From UBA5177 sp002413265 (lineage in GTDB: Bacteria > Chloroflexota > UBA5177): a DNA stretch of 64,000 nucleotides. The notes beneath the pieces are model-generated. The model did not search any database. It was not told the DNA's origin and saw only the letters and a list, made by a program, of their open reading frames with translations. Shown here piece by piece: positions 16,801 through 24,997 of the stretch (position 1 is its first letter; the number at the start of each line of letters is the position of its first letter). The stretch covers positions 8,236 to 72,235 of the forward strand of contig DAIORV010000005.1 in assembly GCA_036752825.1 (NCBI GenBank), in the 5' to 3' direction. The translations under genes were made by a program, and so were the position numbers.

Positions 16801-17805
16801 ATGTCTAAAGAGCACTATCTAGAGCGTAATCTTGCCCTGGAACTGGTTCGCGTAACGGAGGGCGCGGCTCTCCACGCCGCGCGATGGATGGGACTTGGCG
16901 ACAAGGAGAGCGCCGACCAGGCCGCCGTCGACGCCATGCGAAATGCCCTGCGATTCGTCGATATGGATGGCGTGGTCGTCATCGGGGAGGGCGAGAAGGA
17001 CGAGGCTCCAATGCTCTACATCGGAGAGCGGGTGGGCACCGGGAGACCGCCGAAGGTGGATGTCGCCGTTGACCCAATCGACGGCACGGAGCTGACCGCT
17101 AAGGGTCTCCCCAACGCCATAACTGTCGTCGCGCTGGCTGAGCGCAATTCCATGTATCACGACCCGCACGTCTTCTACGCCCAAAAGATTGCCGTCGGCC
17201 CGGAGGCCAAGGGCGCCATTGACATTAATGCCCCGGTCAAAGACAACCTTACGCGTATTGCGCGCTTCACCGAAAAGAATGTGGAGGACTTGACGGTCGT
17301 CATTCTCGACCGCCCTCGCCACGAATCTCTTATTGCAGACGTGCGGGCCGCGGGCGCTCGGATAAAGCTGATCACCCACGGAGACGTTGCCGGAGCAATG
17401 ATGGCTGCGCTGCCCGAAGATACAGGTGTTGATGCGTTGATGGGCATCGGCGGCACCACCGAGGGTGTGCTGGCCGCGTGCGCGCTTCGGTGCCTAGGCG
17501 GTGACATTCAGTGCAAGCTCTGGCCCCGGTCCGACGCAGAACGCGAGCAGGCGGCCAACGATGGGGTAGATGTCGACCGTGTACTTCTCATGGACGATCT
17601 GGTGAGCAGTCAAGACGTCTTCTTTGCCGCGACGGGTATCACCAATGGGGAGTTTCTCAGGGGCGTGCGATATGATGGCGACTATGCCCAGACATACAGC
17701 ATCATGATGCGTTCTCTCTCCGGGACGATGCGCCGCTTCGAGACGCACCACCACATGGGACTGAAACGCAACCTTCCAGCCGGTGCGGCGTATGTGCCCG
17801 ACTAG
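16801..17805 (+). CDS. glpX: Class II fructose-1,6-bisphosphatase
   Basis: 334 residues from ATG 16801; GTG 16786 is also in frame but sits on top of the AAGGGG purine run (16781-16786). It hydrolyses FBP to F6P in gluconeogenesis. Family motifs are RNLALELVRVTEGAALHAAR, VVIGEGEKDEAPMLYIGE (metal site), DPIDGTELTAKGLPNAI and GIGGTTEGVLAACALRC. It is the only FBPase gene in the window and complements the pentose phosphate operon at 32-41 kb. Its 3' end overlaps the start of rho by 14 bases. Confidence 0.94.
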   Translation: MSKEHYLERNLALELVRVTEGAALHAARWMGLGDKESADQAAVDAMRNALRFVDMDGVVVIGEGEKDEAPMLYIGERVGTGRPPKVDVAVDPIDGTELTAKGLPNAITVVALAERNSMYHDPHVFYAQKIAVGPEAKGAIDINAPVKDNLTRIARFTEKNVEDLTVVILDRPRHESLIADVRAAGARIKLITHGDVAGAMMAALPEDTGVDALMGIGGTTEGVLAACALRCLGGDIQCKLWPRSDAEREQAANDGVDVDRVLLMDDLVSSQDVFFAATGITNGEFLRGVRYDGDYAQTYSIMMRSLSGTMRRFETHHHMGLKRNLPAGAAYVPD

Positions 17806-19105
17806 CGATCCGGTCGTCGAGAGGGCTTCAGGATCTGTCCTCAATCTGACGGATCTCGAGGCGATGAACCTGTCCGATCTGCGCGGCTATGCGCAGGGTG
17901 CGGGTCTGTCCAGCATTTCGGGTCTAAAGAAGCAGGATTTGATCTTTCGGCTGCTCGAAGCCCAGGCGGAGCGTGAAGGCAACATCTTCGCCTCCGGCAT
18001 CCTCGAATCAGTCGAAGAGGGCTACGGGTTCCTTCGTCAGAATCGCTTTCTCCCAGGCCCAAATGACATCTACGTGTCCCTCACGCAGATCCGCCGTTTC
18101 GGCCTTCGCACCGGAGACGAGGTCACCGGCCAGGTCCGGCCACCCAAAGAGAACGAGAAGTACTTCGGGCTGCTCCGTGTCGAGGCGGTGAACGGAACCG
18201 ACCCTGAAGCAGCGCCGGCCCGGCCGCATTTCGACGACCTTTCGCCGGCCTATCCCACCGAGATGTTCAAGCTGGAAACCACGGCTGACGCCCTAACGGG
18301 ACGTGTCATCGATCTGCTGGCTCCGATCGGTAAGGGACAGCGCGGGCTTATCGTCGGGCCGCCTAAATCCGGCAAGACCACGTTGCTGCAGCAGATAGCG
18401 GCAGGCATCGCAGGCAACAGCCCAAACGCGCACCTCGTCGTCCTTCTCATCGGTGAGCGGCCGGAAGAGGTCACCGACATGCAGAAGGGCGGGCTGGGTG
18501 ACGTACTCTTCTCGGCGTTCGACGAACCCGCCGAGAGGCACGTCCATATCGCCGAGATGGCGCTTGAGCGCGCAAGGAGGCTCGTCGAGTGTGGCAGGGA
18601 AGTAGTTATCCTGCTCGACAGCCTCACTCGTCTGGTCCGCGCCTACAACCTGACCGCCTCCAGCGGTAGCCACGTGGTCTCCGAGGAGCTGGACCCGTAC
18701 GCCCTGTACCCCGCGAAGCGCTTTTTCGGCACTGCGCGAAACGTGGATCGCGGAGGTAGTCTGACGATCGTAGCCACCTGTCACACGGCCACCGGCAGCC
18801 GAATTGACGACCAGATCTGCGAAGAGTTTAGGGGCGCGAGCAACATGGAGCTCAGCCTCGACGCGCAGCTTCTCGAGCACCGTATCTTTCCGGCGATCGA
18901 CATTCTTCATTCAGGTACGCGACGCGAAGAGCTGCTTATCGACCCCTGGGTTCTTCAATCAATCTGGGGAATGAGACACGCCCTCACCTCGGTCGGTACC
19001 ATGGAGGGAGCGGAGCTCCTACTTAGTCGACTGGCAGGATTTCCGGACAATCAGGCATTTCTCGAGTCGCTCGGGAAAGAAACTCCGAACGAGGTTTGGC
19101 GGTAG
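17792..19105 (+). CDS. rho: Transcription termination factor Rho
   Basis: 437 residues from ATG 17792 (GTG 17783 and ATG 17864 are alternatives). Hexameric RNA-dependent ATPase. It has a Rho-N SAP-like motif (NLSDLRGYAQGAGLSSISGL), an RNA-binding cold-shock-like domain (EEGYGFLRQNRFLPGPNDIY), Walker A GPPKSGKTTLLQQIA, Walker B REVVILLDSLTRL, and the Q/R-loop region near the C-terminus. It lacks the long basic N-terminal insertion of actinobacterial Rho. It overlaps glpX and is followed by rplI. Confidence 0.95.
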   Translation: MCPTSDPVVERASGSVLNLTDLEAMNLSDLRGYAQGAGLSSISGLKKQDLIFRLLEAQAEREGNIFASGILESVEEGYGFLRQNRFLPGPNDIYVSLTQIRRFGLRTGDEVTGQVRPPKENEKYFGLLRVEAVNGTDPEAAPARPHFDDLSPAYPTEMFKLETTADALTGRVIDLLAPIGKGQRGLIVGPPKSGKTTLLQQIAAGIAGNSPNAHLVVLLIGERPEEVTDMQKGGLGDVLFSAFDEPAERHVHIAEMALERARRLVECGREVVILLDSLTRLVRAYNLTASSGSHVVSEELDPYALYPAKRFFGTARNVDRGGSLTIVATCHTATGSRIDDQICEEFRGASNMELSLDAQLLEHRIFPAIDILHSGTRREELLIDPWVLQSIWGMRHALTSVGTMEGAELLLSRLAGFPDNQAFLESLGKETPNEVWR

Positions 19106-19150
19106 CAACCTCATCGAATTTCGACGTAATACCGGTGTCCGTATTTGCTG

Positions 19151-19174
19151 TACACTGCTCTTTGCAAAGGGAGA
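19151..19174 (+). promoter_or_regulatory. Candidate -10 and Shine-Dalgarno of rplI
   Basis: A TACACT hexamer (19151-19156) lies 21 bp before the ATG, and a strong Shine-Dalgarno AAAGGGAGA (19166-19174) fixes the rplI start at 19178. No -35 of quality is visible, and the resulting leader would be very short, so the promoter part is tentative while the ribosome site is clear. Confidence 0.4.
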
Positions 19175-19177
19175 AGC

Positions 19178-19645
19178 ATGGCAGTCAAAGTCATCCTTCG
19201 CCAGGACGTTCCGAACCTGGGACATGCCGGTGAAGTCAAACAGGTCGCGCCTGGGTACTTCCGGAACTTCCTCCTGCCGCGCGGCATGGCAATCGAGGCA
19301 AGCAAGGCTCAGATAAACGCCCTCCAGAGTAACAAGGCGGTCCGAGAGGCTCAATCGGGACGGGAACAAGCGCGTGCCGGAGCACTCGCCCAGCAGCTGG
19401 GTGGCGTCACACTGCGCATCCCCGTTCGACTTGGCGAGCAGGGTCGTATCTATGGCTCCGTTACCAACAAGGACATCGCAGACGCGCTGACCGAACAGGC
19501 CCAGATCACCGTGGACCGCCACGACATTACCCTTGGCGAACCGCTCAAGACAATCGGTGTTCATTCCGTCCCTGTCAAGTTGGGCCAGGGTGTCGCGTCA
19601 GATGTCCAGGTTGAGCTCGTTCCCGAGGATGAAGCCGCCGAGTAA
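19178..19645 (+). CDS. rplI: 50S ribosomal protein L9
   Basis: 155 residues from ATG 19178. The N-terminal domain is diagnostic (KVILRQDVPNLGHAGEVKQV, GYFRNFLLPRGMA). A connecting helix and the C-terminal domain with LGEQGRIYGSVTNKDIADAL follow. It binds 23S rRNA near the L1 stalk. rplI directly upstream of dnaB is a widespread arrangement and fits here (26-bp gap). The final residues are acidic. Confidence 0.96.
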   Translation: MAVKVILRQDVPNLGHAGEVKQVAPGYFRNFLLPRGMAIEASKAQINALQSNKAVREAQSGREQARAGALAQQLGGVTLRIPVRLGEQGRIYGSVTNKDIADALTEQAQITVDRHDITLGEPLKTIGVHSVPVKLGQGVASDVQVELVPEDEAAE

Positions 19646-19671
19646 GTCCGCCCCAGTGGAGCATCACCTCT

Positions 19672-21024
19672 ATGGCGAACCAGTCCGTCTACCGCTCACT
19701 GGACGGGGCCCTGCCGCAGAACCTCGAGGCCGAGCAAGCCGTTCTCGGCAGTTTGCTCATTGACCCACGAGCAATCGAACGCGTTGCCTCGTTTTTGCGC
19801 CCCGAAGACTATTTTCTTCCGGTCAACTCCGAGATCTATCGCGGCATGCTCAACCTCTATGAGCGCGACAAGCCGACCGACATCGTCACACTGTCTGACT
19901 TTCTGCAGGGCCAGAACCGGCTGGACGAGACTGGTGGGGCTGCCTACCTGGCTTCGCTCGCCGGCATCGTGCCGACCTCCATCAACGTCGAGTATTACGC
20001 TCGCATCGTCGAACGCCTGTCCGTACTCAGACGCCTCGTCGACGCTGGGTCACGCATCACGTCAATTGGATACGACGAGAGATTCGAGGCCGAAGCTGCG
20101 ATCGAACAGGCCGAGCGCGTTCTCTTCGATGTCTCACGTACGCGTATTACGCGCGACTTCGAGCCCATATCGACCATCCTCAATATGGTCTACGAGAAGC
20201 TCGATCACATCCACTCCCACGACAGCGAGATCACAGGCATACCCACAGGGTTCATTGACCTCGATCGGCTAACCAGCGGACTGCAACGATCGGACCTGGT
20301 CATCGTCGCCGCCCGCCCCAGCATGGGCAAGACCTCGTTGGCTCTGAACGTCGCCCATTCGATTGCCGTCAGAGCACACCTGCCGGTCGGTATTTTCAGC
20401 CTCGAGATGTCAGCCGAGCAGCTGGCCCAGCGCCTGATGTCCCTGCACGCAAACGTCGAATCGCAGCGGCTTCGCAGCGGAAGAATGTCTGACATGGACT
20501 GGGACAATCTGGTCAATGCGGTGGGAGTCCTTTCGGAAGCGCCCATCTTCGTCGACGACTCCCCGTCGCTCACCATGAGCGAAATGCGAAGCAAGGCCCG
20601 CAGGCTACACAGCGAGCAGGGTTTGGGCTTGATCATCGTCGACTATCTTCAGCTCATGCAGGGAGCCGGGAGTAATGAGAACCGTGTGCAGGAGATATCG
20701 GCCATCTCTCGTGGTCTGAAAGCCATAGCACGCGAGCTCGAGGTGCCCGTGATGGCTCTCTCTCAGCTCTCCCGGGCTCCTGATCAACGCCCAGACCACA
20801 CGCCGGTGCTGTCCGACCTGAGAGAGTCCGGCTCCATAGAGCAGGACGCGGACATCGTGATGTTCATCTACCGAGACGTGAAGTACAACCCGGACACAGA
20901 CAAACCGCACGTTGCGGACATCCTAGTTGCCAAGCACCGCAACGGACCTACCGGCTCCATCCACCTCTTCTATCAGGACGCCCTCATGAAGTTCCTCGAC
21001 CTGAGCGTTCATGGGGCGGGATGA
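19672..21024 (+). CDS. dnaB: Replicative DNA helicase DnaB
   Basis: 450 residues, no intein. Hexameric 5'-3' helicase. The N-terminal domain starts LPQNLEAEQAVLGSLLID. The RecA-like domain has Walker A ARPSMGKTSLALN, FSLEMSAEQLAQRL, Walker B LGLIIVDYLQLMQG, MALSQLSR and the arginine-finger region SDLRESGSIEQDADIVMFIYR. A DnaD-domain gene overlaps its 3' end by 14 bases, suggesting coupled expression of helicase and loader-like partner. No DnaC/DnaI-type ATPase loader is nearby. Confidence 0.96.
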   Translation: MANQSVYRSLDGALPQNLEAEQAVLGSLLIDPRAIERVASFLRPEDYFLPVNSEIYRGMLNLYERDKPTDIVTLSDFLQGQNRLDETGGAAYLASLAGIVPTSINVEYYARIVERLSVLRRLVDAGSRITSIGYDERFEAEAAIEQAERVLFDVSRTRITRDFEPISTILNMVYEKLDHIHSHDSEITGIPTGFIDLDRLTSGLQRSDLVIVAARPSMGKTSLALNVAHSIAVRAHLPVGIFSLEMSAEQLAQRLMSLHANVESQRLRSGRMSDMDWDNLVNAVGVLSEAPIFVDDSPSLTMSEMRSKARRLHSEQGLGLIIVDYLQLMQGAGSNENRVQEISAISRGLKAIARELEVPVMALSQLSRAPDQRPDHTPVLSDLRESGSIEQDADIVMFIYRDVKYNPDTDKPHVADILVAKHRNGPTGSIHLFYQDALMKFLDLSVHGAG

Positions 21025-21652
21025 TCTTGACACTCGGTTCGTCCCGATCCCCCACGACTTCCTGCGCGATGTCCTCCGAGCCACGCGGGAGCTTGCCGAG
21101 CTAAAGTCGATCTTCTACGTCGCTTACCTGGCGTCGAGCAGCGGGAGGCGCACCGTCGACCGCGACGAGCTGATGGCTCCTGACGCGCTCCACGCGATAG
21201 CGGGCGAAGACAGCCCGGAGCCGGCAGAAACCAGGGTGCGGCGAGCCCTCGATCGTGCCGTCGTAAACGGTGCACTTCTCCAGCTCATTGTCCTGCGCGG
21301 GGGGCAGAGAAAGACGCTCTATCTGACCGCGACCGCCGAGAGTCGCGATGCCGTGGAACGCTTTAAGAGCAACGACTCCGCGGCCTCGACATCCCTCGGG
21401 ATCGAGGTCGACGACGAGGTTGAGGTCTATCGGCCAAACATCTTCGGACTGTACGAGCGTGTGATGGGTCCTCTCACTCCGTTGATCGCGGAGCAGTTGC
21501 GGGATGCCGAGAGGTCGTATCCGCGCGAGTGGATCGAGCAGGCCATGTACGAAGCTGCCGAGCGCGAGCATCGCTCCTGGAGGTACGTCGAGGCCATCCT
21601 CACGCGCTGGGAGGCGGGCGGCGCACCCCGGAGATTGCGCACGCCGCAGTGA
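21011..21652 (+). CDS. DnaD-domain protein, probable primosome/helicase-loading partner
   Basis: 213 residues. The C-terminal 65 residues match the DnaD/DnaB2 fold pattern: NIFGLYERVMGPLTPLIAEQ, then the helix with YPREWIEQAMYEAAE and the closing signature RSWRYVEAILTRWEAGG (the YxxxILxxW motif that binds ssDNA in Firmicutes DnaD). The N-terminal 110 residues form a winged-helix-like segment (TRELAELKSIFYVAYL). ATG 21011 lies inside dnaB. In Firmicutes DnaD bridges DnaA-bound origin DNA and helicase loading; the overlap with dnaB argues for the same context here. The role is inferred. Confidence 0.75.
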   Translation: MGRDDLDTRFVPIPHDFLRDVLRATRELAELKSIFYVAYLASSSGRRTVDRDELMAPDALHAIAGEDSPEPAETRVRRALDRAVVNGALLQLIVLRGGQRKTLYLTATAESRDAVERFKSNDSAASTSLGIEVDDEVEVYRPNIFGLYERVMGPLTPLIAEQLRDAERSYPREWIEQAMYEAAEREHRSWRYVEAILTRWEAGGAPRRLRTPQ

Positions 21653-22521
21653 CCGGCAGCCAGAGCGATGGCGGTGCGCATGATGACCGGCTTCGCGAGC
21701 GCGTTCGCCGGCGTCTGCTCCTGGCCATGGCGGCCGGACTGGAGCGGTTCGACCTGGGCAACCCGGCCGTCGAGGAGACCTGTCACGCGGTTCGGGTCAG
21801 GGACTTGCCGGAAGCTCTGGTTGGGCTGACCATCGCGCAGGTGTCCGATCTCCACGTCGGGCCAGGGCGCTGGCAACCGAGGCGATGGAGGGAAGCTGCC
21901 CTGCTGGTTGGCCGATCAGCACCATCGTTTGTGGTCAACACAGGGGACTTCTTGCAGTGGGAGCCCGACCCGGACAGAGCGAGGGAGATCTTTTCCGTCT
22001 TCATGGCGTCGGCTTCGGACCAGGGAGACGCTCGTACCTTCGCCATTCTTGGAAATCACGACTACTATGCCGGGTTGGACATGGTCCATCGGTTGAACGC
22101 GCAGCTCGACTCGATCGATGTCACGGTGCTGACGAACCTGACCACCAGCGTCGTCTGCAATGGGGCGCGGCTCTCGATCACCGGGCTGACCACCCAGGAG
22201 CCGGGGTTCGAAGACGCGATCGAGGCACTACTCGCCGCCGACCGACCAAGGATCGTGCTGATTCACGAACCAGATCTGTCGGGCTGGCTGCCGGCCAGAT
22301 CGGCTGACCTGATACTGGCGGGTCATACCCACGGGGGCCAGGCAACCCTTCCTTTCCTGGAGCGCTTCATTGTTCGTACCTTCGCCAGGAGTCATTTTGT
22401 GGAGGGTTGGTATACGGTTAACGACAACCCCATGTACGTCAATCGTGGCTTGGGTTTCACCGGCTATCCCTTCCGCCTGCGTGCCCGTCCGGAGGTTTCG
22501 ATATTCCGCCTTACGCATTGA
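21649..22521 (+). CDS. Calcineurin-like metallophosphoesterase (YkuE/YaeI type)
   Basis: 290 residues from GTG 21649, which overlaps the dnaD-like stop (GTGA). The dinuclear-metal motifs occur in order: VSDLHVGPGRW (DxH), NTGDF (GD), ILGNHDYYAG (GNHD), LIHEPD (H) and LAGHTHGGQ (GHxH). Related proteins hydrolyse phosphodiesters such as UDP-diacylglucosamine or membrane lipid heads. There is no clear signal peptide, only a short basic N-terminus then LLLAMAAGLERF. Its stop codon lies within the -35 of the secD promoter. Confidence 0.88.
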   Translation: MTGSQSDGGAHDDRLRERVRRRLLLAMAAGLERFDLGNPAVEETCHAVRVRDLPEALVGLTIAQVSDLHVGPGRWQPRRWREAALLVGRSAPSFVVNTGDFLQWEPDPDRAREIFSVFMASASDQGDARTFAILGNHDYYAGLDMVHRLNAQLDSIDVTVLTNLTTSVVCNGARLSITGLTTQEPGFEDAIEALLAADRPRIVLIHEPDLSGWLPARSADLILAGHTHGGQATLPFLERFIVRTFARSHFVEGWYTVNDNPMYVNRGLGFTGYPFRLRARPEVSIFRLTH

Positions 22522-22547
22522 CCAAAATTTGCTAACGGCTCTATACT
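22518..22547 (+). promoter_or_regulatory. Strong sigma-70-type promoter of secDF
   Basis: TTGACC (22518-22523), 18-bp spacer, TATACT (22542-22547). The -35 overlaps the stop codon of the upstream gene. Expected start is near 22554, giving a leader of about 70 nt that contains a GC hairpin. Confidence 0.7.
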
Positions 22548-22573
22548 TGGGCGATTTCGGGCGAATGTGACCG

Positions 22574-22591
22574 GCGCCCCTTCGGGGGCGC
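22574..22591 (+). terminator. Leader hairpin before secD, attenuator-like
   Basis: Perfect 7-bp stem GCGCCCC/GGGGCGC closed by the stable TTCG tetraloop, followed by TTTGATTTG. It lies between the promoter and the secD Shine-Dalgarno (GGAG, 22614-22617). It could terminate or pause transcription, or stabilise the mRNA 5' end. The T run is short, so efficient intrinsic termination is uncertain. Confidence 0.5.
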
Positions 22592-22623
22592 TTTGATTTG
22601 CTCTGACCAGAAACGGAGCCGCG

Positions 22624-23997
22624 ATGCGCAATCTCGGATGGACCTTCCTGGCCGTCATCATCGTCTTCATGTGTGCGTTGTTTGTCGATCTTCCGACCAC
22701 CAACACCGTGCTCGGCCACAACGTCTCGATCAAGAAGGGCCTCGACCTCGCCGGAGGCGCACGCCTGCTCCTGTGCGCCAACAAGGGGCAGACGGTCACA
22801 AGCGGGGACATGAGCACCGCGACCGACGTCATCAGATCCCGAGCCTCCGCGGGCTTCGGTGTCACGGAACCCGCTGTCAGCCAGGTCGGCAACGACTGCA
22901 TCAACGTTGAAATGCCCGGCCTCAAGAACCAAAAGCAGATTATCAGCGTGCTTGGTCAGACCGGATACCTGGCGCTGACCGACAGCGGAACGAAGAACTT
23001 CAACGCAGGCGTAAAGGTCAAGCTGGTCTGCAAGGACGCCGGCTGTGGGGCCAGCAAACAGACGGGCGTATCGAATTTGAACGTCAGTCCGCCGGTGATG
23101 CAGGTGGTTGTCCCCGGCAAGTACATCAAACAGGGAAGTGCCCAGACCGGTTATGACCAGAACACCGGCGGGCCCATCGTCAACTACCAGCTTCAGGGCA
23201 AGGGAAGTGACGACTGGGGTACGTATACGACCAACAACGTCAACAAGTTCTCGGCGATTGTGCTCGACGGAAAGGTCGTGACCGATCTAACCATTGCGGG
23301 CCCTATCGTCGGTGGCCAGACTCAGATCAGCGGACTCGGCAGCATTGACGAGGCCAAGACCATTGCTACCTTCTTGAACTACGGCGCGTTGCCGATCAAG
23401 CTCCATATCGACTCGTCCCAACAGGTTGCGGCGACCCTTGGGCCCCAATACGTCAATCTGGCAACGAAGGCCGCCGTGATCGGCATCATCATCGTCGCGC
23501 TTTTCATGCTCCTCTACTATCGATTGCCTGGGCTGCTGGCCGACATCGCCCTGGTCCTCTACGTGGCTTTTGTGTTCGCTATGTTCAAGCTCATTGGCGT
23601 GACGCTGACCCTGGCCGGCGTGGCCGGTTTCGTTCTCTCGATCGGCATGGCGGTCGACGCGAATGTGCTGATCTTCGAACGCATGAAAGAAGAGCTGCGC
23701 ACCGGCAAGTCGCTTGGCGCCTCGGTCGAGGCGGGGTTCCGCCGCGCCTTCCCCTCCATCCGGGACTCAAACATGTCCACGATCATTACGACGGTGATTC
23801 TCTTCTGGTTTGGCCACAACTTCGCGGCTACCGTCATTACCGGCTTTGCCACGACGCTCTTTATCGGTGTTGCGGTCAGCTTCGTTACTGCCGTGTTTGT
23901 GTCCCATACGTTCCTACGCTTGCTCGTGAAATCGGGCAGAGGGCGGAATCCGGCGCTCTTCGGCGTGGAGCAGCTCGGGGGTGCCCAGCTTGCTTGA
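22624..23997 (+). CDS. secD: Protein translocase subunit SecD
   Basis: 457 residues; with SecF it uses proton motive force to pull secreted proteins across the membrane. One N-terminal helix is followed by the D1 motif KKGLDLAGGARLLL, a large extracytoplasmic P1 region (about 30-275), and five C-terminal helices. Family motifs LSIGMAVDANVLIFERMKEE and SNMSTIITTVILFWFG are intact. At least five cysteines lie in the exported region (CANKGQ, DCINVE, CKDAGCG), unusual for SecD. ATG with GGAG upstream. The secF start lies 17 bases inside its 3' end. Confidence 0.95.
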   Translation: MRNLGWTFLAVIIVFMCALFVDLPTTNTVLGHNVSIKKGLDLAGGARLLLCANKGQTVTSGDMSTATDVIRSRASAGFGVTEPAVSQVGNDCINVEMPGLKNQKQIISVLGQTGYLALTDSGTKNFNAGVKVKLVCKDAGCGASKQTGVSNLNVSPPVMQVVVPGKYIKQGSAQTGYDQNTGGPIVNYQLQGKGSDDWGTYTTNNVNKFSAIVLDGKVVTDLTIAGPIVGGQTQISGLGSIDEAKTIATFLNYGALPIKLHIDSSQQVAATLGPQYVNLATKAAVIGIIIVALFMLLYYRLPGLLADIALVLYVAFVFAMFKLIGVTLTLAGVAGFVLSIGMAVDANVLIFERMKEELRTGKSLGASVEAGFRRAFPSIRDSNMSTIITTVILFWFGHNFAATVITGFATTLFIGVAVSFVTAVFVSHTFLRLLVKSGRGRNPALFGVEQLGGAQLA

Positions 23998-24934
23998 CAT
24001 TGTCGGCAAACGATACTGGTACTTCGCGCTTTCCCTGCTGATCATCATTCCCGGCACCTTTACCCTGATCACGTCAGGGTTGAAGCTGGGGGTTGACTTC
24101 ACGGGCGGGACCGAGTTCACCATCCAGATCCCGAAAAAAGACCAGTCACTGCAGGTCGACACCCTCTTCCGTAACGATGTCGGTAACGTCGGCTACGTCC
24201 AGCCCGTCATCTCCAGCACCTGTCCCGGCAAATGCCAATACCTGGTGCGCACCAAGACGGCCAGCCAGAAACAGGTAAACAAGCTCGCCTCGGACGTTCC
24301 AAAGACCTTCGGGGCACGTGCCCTGGTGCTCCAGCACCTCACCGTCAGCGGCACCATTGCCTCGCAGCTGACGCAGCAGGCCATAACCGCCCTTATCGCC
24401 GCGGCGATTGCCATCCTCCTGTACATCAGCTTTGCCTTCAGGCGTGCGCCAAACCCAATCAGATTCGGGATCGCCGCCCTCATCGCCATGCTGCACGACG
24501 TGCTCGTGGTGCTCGGCATCTTCGCCATTCTCGGCAAGGTTCTCAATGTCGAGGTCGACTCGACCTTCGTCACCGCCATGCTGACCATCATCGGCTTCTC
24601 GGTACACGACACGATTGTCATTTTTGACAGGATTCGAGAGAATCTGGGCCGCCGCACGGGACAGCCGTATGAACAGGTTGTGAACTACAGCATCCTGCAG
24701 TCGTTCGTCCGGTCGATCAACACGTCGTTCACGGTCGTGCTGACGCTGCTTGCGGTCTTCCTATTCACCGGCGAAGCAATTCGCTATTTCGTGCTCGCGA
24801 TGTTGATTGGCATCATCAGCGGCACCTATAGCTCGATCTTCAATGCGAGCCAGATTCTCGTTGTCTGGAACAACCACGAGCTGTCACGCTTCCTCCGCCG
24901 CGCCCGCGGAACGGAATCCGCCCGGGCCGCTTGA
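23981..24934 (+). CDS. secF: Protein translocase subunit SecF
   Basis: 317 residues; partner of SecD. GTG 23981 overlaps secD by 17 bases. Six predicted membrane helices; motifs GLKLGVDFTGGTEF after helix 1, IGFSVHDTIVIFDRIRENL in the centre and NTSFTVVLTLLAVFLF late in the protein. The exported loop contains a Cys pair (STCPGKCQY), matching the cysteine enrichment in SecD. Confidence 0.95.
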   Translation: MPSLLDIVGKRYWYFALSLLIIIPGTFTLITSGLKLGVDFTGGTEFTIQIPKKDQSLQVDTLFRNDVGNVGYVQPVISSTCPGKCQYLVRTKTASQKQVNKLASDVPKTFGARALVLQHLTVSGTIASQLTQQAITALIAAAIAILLYISFAFRRAPNPIRFGIAALIAMLHDVLVVLGIFAILGKVLNVEVDSTFVTAMLTIIGFSVHDTIVIFDRIRENLGRRTGQPYEQVVNYSILQSFVRSINTSFTVVLTLLAVFLFTGEAIRYFVLAMLIGIISGTYSSIFNASQILVVWNNHELSRFLRRARGTESARAA

Positions 24935-24997
24935 CCTCGGAGAGCCTCACTTCGGTCACCGAGCGGGGTTGTCTTTCGTGCCGGCGCGGACTGAGTG

